A stretch of 64,000 nt of DNA, from the NCBI RefSeq assembly GCF_902806685.2, contig NC_048557.2, positions 1,116,001-1,180,000 of the forward strand. The letters run 5' to 3'. This document shows positions 32,669 to 44,956 of the stretch, piece by piece. The notes below the pieces were generated by a model. The model was not told where the DNA came from, made no database searches, and worked only from the letters and a program-made list of their open reading frames with translations. The translations under genes were made by a program, and so were the position numbers. Within the stretch, counting starts at the first letter, position 1; each line of letters starts with the position of its first letter. Origin of the DNA: Maniola hyperantus (lineage: Eukaryota; Arthropoda; Insecta; Lepidoptera; Nymphalidae).

Positions 32669-32959
32669 TTCTAAATAATTGATTAAAGGTAAATATTATC
32701 ACAACCTTGTCCAATAGCTGAATAGAACATGTTGCATCGACACTAACAGCACAGCATTGCAATTAATAATGCAATAGCTACAATAATAAATATCTACAAT
32801 ATCCAGCGTTTTAGGTCATAACTCAGGCGGATTTAGGTAAATATGCCTGGCTTCTTAGAACTAGATCTAGAAGAAACGTTCCGAACTACTACTAAGTACG
32901 TACTAATATCTCTACAAGAGCCAAATAGGATAGTGTTGTATGTGATTATAGCCTATAGG

Positions 32960-33400
32960 TAACCAGAACTCTAGCAAAAACTTAGCGTTATTGTTACACT
33001 ACCTAAACACAATCCAATACCAATAACCATTTGCCTCATTTTGTAGTTTTCGTAATCATCATCATCATCAGCCTGTGGACGTCCACTGTTGGATATAGGC
33101 CTTCCCTAAAGAGCGCCACCACACCCGGTCCTCAGCCTTCCTCATCCAGCCACTTCCCGCCAGCCTCTTTATATCGTCGGTCCATCGTGCTGGATTTGTA
33201 GTTTTAGTTATTTAGTATTTTCAAACCCACAACGTATAGCGTGCAAAACTCGGATCAATGCCCCGCCTACGACACGGCATTGTCTCCGAGTGGCCTACTT
33301 ACGCAACGTTTGTTGACCGTTAGCGTCAGTCAGACGTTTTATTTGAAATATATCGTAAACTTTTACAAAAATATAAGTAGGATTATTTTTTTCGCGTTTT
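32960..33400 (+). repeat. Repeat family D copy, split by an RTE insertion
   Basis: Matches 56199-56430 and 62195-62455 (CAATCCAATACCAATAACCA, CCGAGTGGCCTACTTACGCA, GTCAGACGTTTTATTTG). Interrupted at 33051-33194. Confidence 0.75.
33040..33205 (-). mobile_element. Short RTE LINE insertion with 11-bp TSD
   Basis: The 144-bp element (33051-33194) is the minus-strand 3' end of the RTE LINE (the coding end of ..WTDDIKRLAG.. through the GGACGTCCACAGGCTGATGA tail). TTTGTAGTTTT is repeated at 33040-33050 and 33195-33205. Confidence 0.85.
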
Positions 33401-33499
33401 TTTTTTGTGGTATCATATCAGTAATCATCAGTACCTGTCTTTGTTTTTGCCAGCGTTCTGGTTACATCTTGTATTATATTACATCCGCGACCTCATAAT

Positions 33500-33693
33500 A
33501 TTAGTGGATTTGGATAAAATCCCGTGGGAACTTTCGTTTTCCGGGATTAAAAATACATAGGTACCTACTTAGCCTATTTTATTCGCCAGGTCTTTCACTA
33601 TATGCATGTAAAAAATCACGTCAATTCGTTGCTCCGTTACGGCGTGATTGAAGGACAAACTAACAAACAAACACTTTCGCATTTATAATATAA
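33500..33693 (-). mobile_element. Helitron second-family fragment
   Basis: Reverse-oriented core: AAAATCCCGTGGGAACTTTC, CGGCGTGATTGAAGGACAAA and CACTTTCGCATTTATAATAT. The terminal CTAG is not preserved. Confidence 0.55.
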
Positions 33694-33885
33694 AGTAGTG
33701 ATTTCAAAAATGAACCAATACGAAAAATTCATAAGTATATACCCAAATAACCTAAATCCGCGTGAAGGACCTTGTCGAAAATATAAAATGATTTTTCTTT
33801 GTGATAGACAATTTCTGATTGAAAATTAACACGAAAATAAATAACGTGTAAAATCGTAGCGACGTCGTGCAAATTAATCAACGAT

Positions 33886-34178
33886 AAAAACCGGTCAAGT
33901 GCGAGTTGGGCTCGCGCACCAAGGGTTCCGTACGCTCAAGAAATAATACTGTTTTTAATTTGCATGGTACCTAACCATGTAGTTTTTATTATAGCAGCAA
34001 TAAAAATAGATACACATGGGAAAATTTCAACTTTCTACCTGATCCAGTTCAGTTCATAAGGTACAGCCCGCTGACAGACAGATAGACAAACAGACAGACA
34101 GAGGACGGAAAGACAGACAACGGAGGCTTAGCAATGGGGTCCTTTCCCACCCTTTGGGTACGGAACCCGAAAAATCGT
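33886..34178 (+). repeat. 'TTCCGTACC' repeat, inverted-end copy
   Basis: Starts AACCGGTCAAGTGCGAGTTG, then GCACCAAGGGTTCCGTACG, and ends TTTGGGTACGGAACCCGAAA, so the GGTTCCGTAC motif is present at both sides in inverted orientation. It has an (ACAG)n tract inside. Confidence 0.65.
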
Positions 34179-34504
34179 TTAGCTGTATGAAACTCAAGTG
34201 GAAATTCTTTGGTCTACTTTCTTCTTTTCAACAACAATATTGTCATCAAGCACTTATCCTACTTGTTGTCGGCGAGTAGTATTAATTGTTGAACTCGATT
34301 CACTTTAGCGAAGTCTTGACTCTTGTCACATCATTCTTCATTTATTCATCGCCCGTTTCATCAAAGGAAATCTCAAAATTAATTTTCGTTAAACTGATTT
34401 GATCAATGGCATTTTGCTTCGCAACCTTTTGAACATTATAATCATTTGTTAGACGTTTAATTAAACAATTTTTCTCAATGAAGTCTACATGTACGTCTGC
34501 AGTG

Positions 34505-34985
34505 TTGTTTTTAGGGTTCCGTACCCTTGGACGATCTAACCTACGTCCAAGTCCGTACCTCAAAAGTAAAATGCCTGTCTGTCTGTCAAGAGCTGTCAAG
34601 GTATTCAAAACCTGTATGGTAGGTATTTCCCGTTGACCTAGATTAGGTAAGTACATCTAAATATATAAAAGGAAAAGGTGACTGACTGACTGACTGACTG
34701 ACTGACTGGCTGACTGACTGACTGATCTATCAACACACAGCTCAATCTACTGGACGGATCGGGCTGAAATTTGGCATGCAGATAGCTATTATGACGTAGG
34801 CATCCGCTAAGAAAGGATTTTTGAAAATTCAATCCCTAAGGGGGTGAAATAGGGGTTTGAAATTTGTGTAGTCCACGCGGACGAAGTTGCGAGCATAAGC
34901 TAGTCACCAATAAGAGTTATTTTTTTACGATAGCACGGCACTCTTCGTCTGAGCCCGACTCGCACTTGACCGGTTATTTTTCAAT
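34505..34985 (+). repeat. 'TTCCGTACC' repeat split by a Helitron
   Basis: Left half 34505-34655 (TTTTTAGGGTTCCGTACCC, CTGTCTGTCTGTC). Right half 34904-34985 ending CCGACTCGCACTTGACCGGT. The Helitron at 34656-34903 separates them. Confidence 0.7.
34656..34903 (+). mobile_element. Complete non-autonomous Helitron, 248 bp (reference copy)
   Basis: TCTAAATATATAAAAGGAAA after A; (GACT)n; CTACTGGACGGATCGGGCTG; GTCCACGCGGACGAAGTTGC hairpin region; GAGCATAAGCTAG before T. Confidence 0.8.
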
Positions 34986-35389
34986 AGGTAAAATATAGGA
35001 CACAGCTGTCATAATTTTTCATATTTGTTTTCTTTATGAAACATGTTTGTTGTTTCGAGTCGAAGTCAATTATTAATTCTGATTTATTTACATAATTTTC
35101 TTTCCGTAGCGTGATATGTGCGAAGGTCAAATATATATAAACAGTCTACGTTTGACTGATTGGATGTAATGGTAGAATTCCATATAACTTTTAGCCTGTA
35201 TTCGGGTACCCAATGACCCTACCCGAATTCGTTTGTGTGTTCGTTCATCAGTTCTTTACCTATGCATCTGATTCATTCTGATTTTTGGTCTGGCGCATCT
35301 TTCATCTGATTAAGTTTGTACAATTGCTCTTGGTACTTGCGTGAATAAAATACAATAGTAAACTAAGGCTAGACTTCACACTAAATAGT

Positions 35390-35545
35390 GCTGGAATGGT
35401 GAAACCCTCGTAGCTTTAGTTTTAAGTTTGCGTAATAATTCTTCCACTTCCACTATATCTTACAAATCCAACAACCGACCATCAAAAAGTGTATTTTTTT
35501 ACATATTTTGAATAAAATATTTGACTTTGACTTTGACTAATAATT
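35390..35545 (+). repeat. Interspersed repeat with (TTTGAC)n end
   Basis: ACCCTCGTAGCTTTAGTTTT, CCAACAACCGACCATCAAAA and TTTGACTTTGACTTTGACT. Opposite orientation to 10905-11075. Confidence 0.6.
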
Positions 35546-36285
35546 CTCATGGGTGTTTAATCCCTCGCCAATCTGATCTGATCAATTCTGATCTCTCTGT
35601 ATACACTCACATATTTATTTAATAATTTAAGTAGGTACGTATTTGCATTTCTTTCTTGGTGTACAGTATTTCATTAATTCATTAGTTTTTTTCATCAACT
35701 CTTCGTCTTGAAGTATGGACGTAACTCGTAAGATGATTACAGCCACTCGAACTTTGGACACGTCAGCAGAACAATTACTGAATAACTTTGTTGAACTACT
35801 GGCGCAAGTTCTTCAGCCAGGATGTCCTTATCCGTTGCACACTGCTTATATAATATCCAGTATCTTTTATAAGGCGATTAATATTAGCAAGTCATATCGA
35901 GGTTCGAGTTTCGAGTTCGAAACATGTTAAAAACTACCTAAGTAATTTTATTTTCTCTTTTTTACCGTTGGACAATTTTCCCAACTGACTCGACCTACAT
36001 AAAGATTAATAAATCATCGTTAAAGACAATTTCACGTCCCATTTTCCCTAAACAATAAAGTCAGTATTTGTTACATTAACAAATGAATTGAACCATCATA
36101 TAATCACTCATCTGAGATAATCATAATACTTCCCATTTGATTCTGAAATTCCGCCATCCGTCTCAGTCGGCCTCGTTTCTAGGTCGCGCTATTGAACTTA
36201 GTCGAAGAATAAAATAAATACATTATTAAAATAGCACATACATACATATACAGGATGCTAGTCAAAAATAAAATAAATATATTAG

Positions 36286-36537
36286 AGTCTGGCTAACGAA
36301 AGATTAGACTAGAAAAGCGCGGCAAATTTAAAAAATATTAATATGGCAGCTCTGAAATTATAGTATGACAAACCTGAAATAACCTAATTTGATACAACAT
36401 ATTAGCATATAAAAATAAGTAATTCTAAAGTATCAAATTAAGTTATTCCAGGTCAGTCATACTAATTTTGGGGTTGCTGTACTGATATTTTTTTAATTTG
36501 ACGCGCTTTTTCAGTCTCTTATTTCGTTAGCCAGACT
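36286..36537. mobile_element. Foldback MITE, 252 bp
   Basis: Termini AGTCTGGCTAACGAAA and TTTCGTTAGCCAGACT are perfect inverses. Inverted similarity continues inward (TATGACAAACCTGAAATAAC versus GTTATTCCAGGTCAGTCATA). Flanks are AT-rich and the duplication is uncertain. Confidence 0.75.
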
Positions 36538-37164
36538 ATTAAAATAGCATACACAGTATACAGAGTACTTTATTTATTCTGGAATTACTTAAAGGAAAAC
36601 TTTTATTGGTGACCTTTTCGAGAGTATACTAGGTAAATTTAGCTAGATAGGTACCTGGGTCAAGTATTGTACTTAATTTCAATAAATAAAATTATCAAAC
36701 AGTAGCCAATTTTTAGCTAAATCGATTCAGTAAAGCTGTGACCGATAACATTTTTCCTGTATTTTGTATGTATAATTAGTTCCTCATATTTTGTCTGAAT
36801 AAATAAAACATCCTGTATACACAACCTGTTGCAACCCAATTCGCAATCGCACTGAACAAGTTGGAAAGACTCGAATGATGCAAAGTATTAAAGTTGACAC
36901 AAAACGACACACTTTAAGTGCTTTTAGTGAAAACATTTAAAATTAATGCATAACTTCTTAATTTGACTGGTTAGTGATAAATATTGTCGGTCAAATAAAT
37001 TGTACGGTTAATTGACAACTACAAATATTGCAATTTTCACGTAACATTTTTCATCAAATTAAGTGGACACTTCCACAAGCGTGTGATTGAGGAATTTGGG
37101 TCACCAACTCACCACTACTTACGTCAAATTTATATCATGCCCAATTACTTAGGTAGACACATAA

Positions 37165-37800
37165 TGGCGCCGATTCTGTTGCCTTTCTCTAAACTAAATT
37201 TAGAGTATCTGTATCTTTTTTTTAATATTGCTAAAAAAGGACGGAACATGAATTTTACATTTAAAGACTCTAAATTTTAGTGCATGCTACAAATTTAAAC
37301 AATAGGCTCGCGTCTGGTAGCTAAAACACGGAGTTTAACAGCTCTAAATTAAACTTAAAACTGTCAAACTGAGTCTGTCCTTTTCAAATTACATCAGTAA
37401 GAGGATGCGAATACTCTAAAATTATGTTGTGCTCAGAATCAGTACCAATTGTATCTTTTAATTTTTTCGACTTTTTGATGAACAATGATCGAAATCGTAT
37501 GATTTATCAAATCTACTATAACAATAGCCTCATCTGGTGACAGAAGGGCAGAACACAGCTGTACAACAGAATTAGCCATTGGCGTTAATTCAGATGACTT
37601 TCCCTAAACTAAAGTTAGAGTATCTGCATCTTTTTCTTTTTAATTTTGCTAAAAAAGGACGGAAAATGAAATTTAAATTATTAACAACTTTGATTTTTAG
37701 TGCAACTCTACAATTTAACACTATGCATAAGACTGGCACCTAGTAGCTTTGACAATTTTAAATTAAAATAAGTTTGTCTCTTAAAAAGATGCAAATATTC
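37165..37800 (+). repeat. Imperfect tandem duplication, period ~430 bp
   Basis: TAGAGTATCTG.ATCTTTTT, GCTAAAAAAGGACGGAA, then TTTTAGTGCA..CTACAA and a run ending GATGC.AATA.TCTAAAAT occur twice, starting near 37180 and 37605. Diverged by many substitutions. The class is unknown. Confidence 0.65.
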
Positions 37801-37838
37801 TAAAATTTAGTTGCCATCAGAATGAATTCCAATACCTA

Positions 37839-38002
37839 TAGTACGCGGCAGGTCGACTTGGCAATCGGGGCACAGAGGAAAGAAACGGGAGGAGGCCCCG
37901 CACACCCACACGTCACCCGCGTTCACCCGCACCGAGTTAGCGCGAGGGCTGTACGGATGTGCGGGGCGACTCCACCCCGATTCCCATATCGACCTGTCAC
38001 CT
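37839..38002. mobile_element. GC-rich palindromic MITE (family F)
   Basis: Left terminus TAGTACGCGGCAGGTCGACT, right terminus ATATCGACCTGTCACCTA. A G/C-rich interior with GCCCCGCACACCC and its inverse GTGCGGGGCG. Related copies are at 53860-54014, 58618-58738 (partial) and 62914-63052. Confidence 0.7.
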
Positions 38003-38904
38003 ACCTATTTATTTAAATTTAAAAATAAGTTCATACTTACATGTACTACTGTTACTATAATTCACATTATTCTCCACTTTCATACCCATTTTCTCGACTA
38101 GATTCGTTTTCACTTTGTTTCTCACATTTCACTTGTGTTTATGTCACTTCACCCATTGACGCCTCAGGCGCTTTTTCCATAAATTCACTTCATCACTTTA
38201 CATAGTGAGTATTGTTCACTTTTATCACTTAATGTGTTTAGTTGTATTTACTTTTAACTCAACTGTGAATAAAAATAATACTAAGTACTTATTTTTATTT
38301 AAATATTTAAATTAAATTTAAAAAATCAAAATAGCTCTGGGCCTGCTCTGGACTGCTAAAAACTTTTTCAAAATATGGTCTGTAAAACTAGAAAAAACTA
38401 TTTTCAGAAAAGGTCTTATTAATTTGTACCTATTGGAATTTAAAATTCAGAATAATGTTTTCCAATTTTATTAAAATTTTCAATTAAAACAATTTAACAA
38501 TACTACATAGAAAAGAAATATTTACATGTAAGTACAAAAAATAAAAATAGTAAAAAGAAATTATTATTTGTAAGTGAATTTTTTATTCATTGAAATGATG
38601 AAGATTTAGATGAATGAAGAAAGGTGAATGCCTCTAAACGTATTATTTTTAAAAAACCCGCACACTTGTTAGCTGTCAAAGTTACGGCATGATGACTTCC
38701 CGCCGAAAAGCCGCGCGTCCGCGTCCCCGCCGAGCGGCCATATCACTGCGTCTGCAACAAATTTTTATTTTTAAATTTTCTGTCAACACTCATGAAAATG
38801 CGGAAACAGATGCCAATAGATGCGGTCATTAGAATATATTGATACATATTTTTATTAAGTACTAGAAGGTACCTACTAGTGGACTGTCAGACGACGTCTT
38901 CACT

Positions 38905-39475
38905 ATAAACGCTAAGTGCGAATCGGACTCGAACGCGAAGGATTCCGTACCATCGTACAAGACTATGTCATCATCATGATCAACCCATCGCCGGCTCACT
39001 ACAGAGCACGGGTCTCCTCTCAGAGTGAGAAGGGCTTTGGCCATAGTCTACCACGCTGGCCATGTGCGGATTGGTAGACTTCTCACACCTTTGAGAACAT
39101 TATGAAGAACTCTCAGGCATGCAGGTTTCCTCACGATATTTTCCTCCACCGTAAAAGCAAGTGATATTTAATTAATTAAAACGCACATAGCTCCGAAAAC
39201 TTAGAGGTGCGTGCCCGGGATCGAACCCCCGACCTCCGAGAAGGCGGACGTCCTAACCACTAGGCTATCATAGCTTCACAAGACTATGTAAGTATCTTGA
39301 AATTTTTATTATTTGCTGTTGTAGTGCCAATAGAAATAAACACTGTGTAAATCTAAATTCTCCACCTATTACGGTTCATGAGATATAGCCCGCTCCGGAC
39401 GGATGGACGGAGAGCGGAGCCATAGTGATTAGGATCCCGTTCGCATGCTTTGGGTACGGAACCCTAAAAACTACT
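38905..39475 (+). repeat. 'TTCCGTACC' repeat split by SINE A
   Basis: Left part TAAGTGCGAATCGGACTCG, then GATTCCGTACC. Right part (39278-39475) ends TTTGGGTACGGAACCCTAAA. The SINE lies between. Confidence 0.7.
38957..39289 (-). mobile_element. SINE A, full length, with 12-bp TSD
   Basis: The element (38969-39277) is flanked by ACAAGACTATGT at 38957-38968 and 39278-39289. The minus strand has a tRNA-like head (GATAGCCTAGTGGTTAGGAC A-box region, GGGTTCGATCCCGGGCACG B-box), an unrelated body and a (GAT)n 3' tail. This copy defines the family limits. Confidence 0.9.
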
Positions 39476-39479
39476 AGTA

Positions 39480-40315
39480 TAAAGCTAATAGCCAAAACAT
39501 GCCAAATATTCGCTCCACCAAAGACCATACGTACCTAAGATCAGATGGGATCTAAAATACTAATTAAGTATGTAGGTACAATGTATCTGCTTAATACAAA
39601 TCGAAATCACACTATCTACACAAGACATTGAGTCTGACGGAAAACAAACGTGTTCTATCAACGCTACAATGTTAGTGTACAAGCTCCAATAGTCAACACC
39701 GATCACAAGTCGCAAAGTATCCATGTAATTTCCGATCGGAATAGACACAAGTTTTATCCGCCGCGTCTGGTTCGAATTAAACTAATTTTAGAAACTCAAG
39801 AACAGAATCTCAAGACTTAGTTTGCCGTCATTAGGACTGCGTCATATAGAAAGGGCTGTAATACGAATATGTATAAGTTTTGCTAATGTTTGATTGTTTG
39901 CGTAAAATATAGCCCACCAAAACATTTCATGTAAAGTTGGTTGCCAAGAGTCACAAGTTCATAATGCTTTCACTGTTAAAAAGTTATGAGATCCCTAGTA
40001 GAGTCAAGCCCCTAGGTGAGCTTTGATTAGTACTGCGCATCATAGCCCGTGGGGCCTGCCCCAAGTCTAAAGTATAATATACCTATGTCTTAGGTGTTCT
40101 TGATTGTAACACATTTATAACAATAACTAACAAATGAAACTTTAAGAGCTGCCGCGCATGGTAAATTCCCGTACGTTTCATTCCTGCAAAATCTATGAAC
40201 TATAGAGCTATATGGAAGCGCGCGCACTGCGGAATTAATTCCGCACCGGATTTCGATACATTTCAATTCACGGATTTTAAAACGCACCGCAACTCACCGC
40301 ACCGTGGTGTGCGCT
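39480..40315. other. No recognisable feature
   Basis: Short minus-strand frames at 39560 and 40090 carry no recognisable motif. No repeat family was matched. Confidence 0.4.
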
Positions 40316-40320
40316 AGCTC

Positions 40321-40377
40321 TAAGCCATGACTCTACAGCGACTTTTACCACGATGTAGTTAGTAGAATCATGGCTTA
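40321..40377. repeat. 57-bp hairpin
   Basis: TAAGCCATGACTCTAC faces GTAGAATCATGGCTTA (15 of 16 pair) around a 25-base loop. Confidence 0.8.
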
Positions 40378-40564
40378 AAAGAAGAGTCATCAAGTTAAGT
40401 TAATAAAATGTATGTGAAGTTAGTTAAATGTGCCTACCTAAGTATACCTAGTTGGGAAATCGTCATCATTTTCTGGATACAATTTCGGAACAATTACGCA
40501 GCGCTTACTATTTTAAAAGTCACTGACGTAAAGTATACCATAATAGCCAAGTTCCTAAGTTCAA

Positions 40565-40770
40565 TTATCACCATCATATCAACCTGTGGACGTCCACTGT
40601 TGAAAATGGGCCTTCCATAGTGAGCGCCATCACACCCTGTCCTGAGCCTTCCTCAGCCGCTTCCCACCACCCTCTTTATTCGTCAGTCCATCGTGTTGGA
40701 GAGCAACCCACGCTTACTTACTAGCATACGATCTCCACTCTAGGACCATTCCGCGTCTTAGTACAACCCT
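40565..40770 (-). mobile_element. RTE LINE 3' end, diverged
   Basis: Reverse of the RTE 3' region: CCTGTGGACGTCCACTGTTG, CCTCTTTATTCGTCAGTCCA, then ACGATCTCCACTCTAGGACC. The coding frame is broken. Confidence 0.7.
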
Positions 40771-40799
40771 ACTGCTGACTAATAACCGACATTTTAGTC

Positions 40800-41840
40800 T
40801 AGACTCTAGGAAAAGTCGGACAAACACCAACAAAAATATGAATAAATAAATCTGTCTTCATTTGTAATCAATAAAAAACTAACAACAAGTTTTCGAATAA
40901 AGTGTTTTTTATGTCTCACGTAATAAGGCTGCAATAAATACGTCGACACGTGATTGCACTAATGAAAATAAAGCAGCGTTAAATGCTAACAGTTTTATCT
41001 GAGCGAATCTAATTTGGAGATATGCCACTAGAAAAGATTTGCTTGAGATTTTTACGAATAAATTGGTTCCCTTTAAGTCCCTGGCAACCTGATTGGCGCA
41101 ATCTGACAGCATGAAATGCAATCTATTTAATTTTGCAGCTTCTGATGTCAAAGACCAAAATTCTCTTTGGGTGTAAATGCAAGCTTTAATTCGCATTCTT
41201 CATATGCACAAAAAAACTATTTATATAATATAATCATCGATTTTTTAAATGCATGAAAAAGCTTGTTATGTATCGAATTCTGATTTTTTTATAATAATAA
41301 AAAAATATTGGCGTATATTTAATGCAATAGTTAGCACTTAATACAAGATGCAAAATCATTTACAGCGGATCTCTAAATAAAGTAATGATTGTGTGACACG
41401 CGTGGTTTTATCATAACTTTTCGCAAATCCCACTCGACTATCAGATGAGTGTATAATGCAGTATTTTTGTCGTTCATATGTCTCTGCCAACAATTTCTGG
41501 CAGTCCGGCGTCTACAAATCTCTAGCTTACGTGGAGTAGGCCAATTTTGAACGTGTTTTTAAAACTAAATCATATTATACCTATTTGCTCTGACCGAAGT
41601 GACCGACATTGCTCAAAGCATTTTTTAATGTGTTCCTCCCTTTTTTTCTCCGACATGGCGGTCGGAGACTGTTCTAGGTCGGTACTAAGATTGGCTTTTT
41701 TTTCCATTTGCCTTTCTTATTGCTTTATTGAAATTGATGCTACAACGCACTAAGTGCAGTGCGTCAGGGATGCTACGTTACGCTCAAAGCATTAGCAAGC
41801 AGAAGTGTTATTGTCTGGTACAAAAACATTTCAAATCTAC
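40800..41840. other. No recognisable feature
   Basis: AT-rich. The minus-strand frame 40909-41196 (95 codons) starts and ends in ordinary AT-rich DNA and shows no motif I recognise. Confidence 0.4.
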
Positions 41841-41844
41841 ACGG

Positions 41845-42515
41845 CTTAGGAGTTCAGTACCTTGTAGCATCCGGATTGAAGAGTTGGGACTTGGAATTCA
41901 ATAACAAAGTCTATGCTCGGCATTCACAATATTATTTCATCAGGAACAGTTCCGGAATCTCTATAGTTTAGGAGTGCTGTACTATGCATCATCAGGTTTG
42001 AGGAGTTCGGACTTGAAGTGGTATCACTAAGCCGTTGCTTGATACCTAAAATATCAGTTCACTATCAGAAATTCCCGAATCCCCTCAGCTTAGGAGTTCA
42101 GTACTTTACAGCATTAGGACTGAGAAGTTGGGATCAGAAGTTCAATGGCTATGCTTAGCATAAAAAAAAATATCGCATCATCTGAATCACTATAGTTTAG
42201 GAGTGCTGTACCCCTACATCATCAGGGTTGAGGAGTTGGAACTTGGAGTCCAAGCATAAAGTCGTAGCTTGGTACCTACAACATTAATTCACTATGAATA
42301 ATTCCTGAATCTTAATAACTTAGGCGGGCAGTAGCCCTGCAGCATCAGGATTGAGGAATTGGATACAGAAATTGTATGGGACCACCATGGAAACATCCTC
42401 TGTTGATTAAAAAAAAATTGCAAATCGATCCAGAAACCTCGAAAAAATCGGTGTACTTACATTAAAAAAAACCGGGCGGAATTGAGAACCACCTCCTTTT
42501 TGGAAGTCGGTTAAA
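41845..42515 (-). repeat. Repeat family E copy with five internal ~120-bp repeats
   Basis: The phrase GGAGTTCAGTAC or GGAGTGCTGTAC followed about 10 bases on by CATCAGG.TTGAGGAGTT recurs near 41850, 41970, 42088, 42200 and 42324. The end is TCCTTTTTGGAAGTCGGTTA, a common interspersed-repeat terminus. An inverted copy is at 46355-46890. Confidence 0.7.
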
Positions 42516-42799
42516 AATCAATGGCCAATGGGGCACACGTGTACGAGTAGAGACCACGTACGAATAAGCACAGTGTGGGACGACCCCCAGCCAGCTGAAC
42601 AGATGATTTTAAGAAGTTGACTGAACATAAAGCTTTGGTATAAGAAAGGCGGAGTCAAGTTGTACGTAAACCAAGTTGGTACCATTTCAGTAGTAGGTAA
42701 GTTCATACCTTGATCTAACGCACTACGCGGCGGGTGAGTGCCATCGGGCAGATTTATATTTAGCGGAGGCAATGACATTGTGCGCAAACGCATGCACCA

Positions 42800-44240
42800 G
42801 CCTTGTTTGTTTTGTCACATTAATCACAAGCACCATTATAAACTGAAGTCTGAACCCACTTATGTGCTCGTATTTTAGGTTTTCCAAGAAACCATTCCAG
42901 GACCACTCTCTGGTGTAACAGAATAGTACCTAACCTAACCTCTTTCCATATTCCCTTCAAACTCGCGGTTCTTCATTTTCTTCATTCCTAGGTTTCTTTT
43001 CCGCACTTAGAGGCGGTTGTCCATTGCACGTGAGATCGCTGGTGTAGCTTCCCGCTGGATCACTCCAGAAATAGAAACAGAAATAGAAATTCTTCATATG
43101 CATAATGTGTGTTAAAAAAGATGATTATCATTATAAAGTTCAACACATTAGCCGTAGCGGCGTATAAAGCCAACCAGCCAAGCCAACCAACTCACACTAT
43201 AATTCAAATAGGTCATCCAGGTCTGCGAGGAAGTGTTGCTAAAGAGCCAACGTAGATTTGCGTTGGCCAGATATTCGTGGTTCTTGTTGGTAGTGTTTCT
43301 TGACTTCCTACAAATTCTGTTCTTGATCCTTGTCCCTGTGTCACTATCCTTTCTCTGGGGCAGATGATCACAATGTACCAACACAAAACCCCACGTGCAT
43401 CGCAATCCAGATGCATACATCACCACGGTGCTGAGCTGTTTCGTCTCTTATGCCATTGGTTGGCGAACTCCCATAGCTAACTGAAAGTTTCCTCCGAGGC
43501 GACAAGATCTTGGTGGAAGGCAAGATAGTAAACAAGATCGTCAAGCACAAAAGCCTGTCCACTTTTACTCTCTTTTCCTCTTTACTGTAAATGTTTTTGG
43601 TACAAAAAAAAGCTCTTTGACATTTAACTACATACAATCATGGATATAGAAAGTAATAATTCTAAGAATTAGTACTTAATTTTTTTTGCATACGATACAG
43701 CCCTAGATCCGTTGGTAATTAAGGCATATTATCTGTCAAAACATATTACAAAGTATTAGATTCCTAGAAGGTGCTCGTAATTGTCGCCTAGTTTCCACTT
43801 TCTTGACGCGATGGCGCAATAAAATTACGAGTGTAGGAAATTCAGGGAATTTCGATAGAATCAAGTCATTTGCGAACTATGTCAAATTTATTCTACATTT
43901 TATGGGACAGACACGTGCTATTTTTTTCAGTGTTACGGTTTGTAAGAGATGAACGATAAAAATACTAGTTTGGATGTTATTACAAGAATTCTTAACAAGT
44001 TAGAGTAAGGCAGAAAAAAATTGAAATGTGATGTCTTTAACAACGGGACAGCGTGTCGCCAATAAAATTTGTAGCAGCACACTCATCTACTATTAATACA
44101 AAAACGTTTGTTTGTTCGTTAACCTTCAACTGCCCCCCGATTGTGTAAGAAAACGTATCCATCTTAATCGTAATCGGTAGAAAATTCTGCCCCTTGATTG
44201 GCTGTGACAAATTGTGAAAAGTTCGCGTAATAATTATCAC
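42800..44240. other. Unassigned region
   Basis: Overlapping minus-strand frames 43148-43426 and 43368-43637 have moderately high GC but no recognisable domain. They might be a broken mobile-element frame. Nothing else was seen. Confidence 0.35.
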
Positions 44241-44956
44241 CACTATTACAAATCCAACAACCCACCATCAAAAAGTGTAATTTATTATCTATTTTGAATA
44301 AATTATTTGAATTTAAATTTCACGAAAGTGTGAACTCTACAAGAGACCTGTGGCGGCGGTATGCAGAATGCAGTTGACGCTAGATCGTGCTTGCACTCGT
44401 ACGAAAGGATTATACAGTTATCACGCCAGCGAGCCTTTGACGAAGTACTTTACTACAAACAAACTAGATGTCGCCACAGGTATCTTCTGTCAATCGCCGT
44501 AAAGTCTAAATCGCGCTAACGAAATTTTCTCTTCTGAGCATTATCACCAACGATACACCGATTGGACCATCTAGATCCCTGGGCATAACAACAGTTGGAC
44601 TTGGATGGAAGATCCTATTGTCACGTTCGAGCCCACATGACACATCACATGCCTCGTTTAGTTGACTAGACCCCTATGTCAAGCGGTGGAAGTCATACCA
44701 CAACGAAAGCTAAACAAATTCTATAAACGCTCGTCCGCTGGAGAAATAAAACAGTGAAACGACGTGGCTGAGTCTGACGCACATTACACATCGTAAATTA
44801 TACAAGGACCACCGTTGCGAATTATTGAAGCAACGTATAGGTAGCGAATAAAATAATAACCAGAATTACTTCTCAGATGGGACGTCAAAAAAAAGTTGCT
44901 GGAAATCCACGCGCCAGGCAAAAAATACAGACAGTTAAAAATGGAACGCTAAACTT

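Noticed and set aside
37822..38016. 64-codon frame rich in His/Pro/Arg
   Set aside because: It is the translation of the GC-rich palindromic MITE and is not kept in the other three copies.
41759..41971. Short plus-strand gene at 41759
   Set aside because: The frame lies in repeat family E, and its sequence repeats downstream with stops in the same frame.
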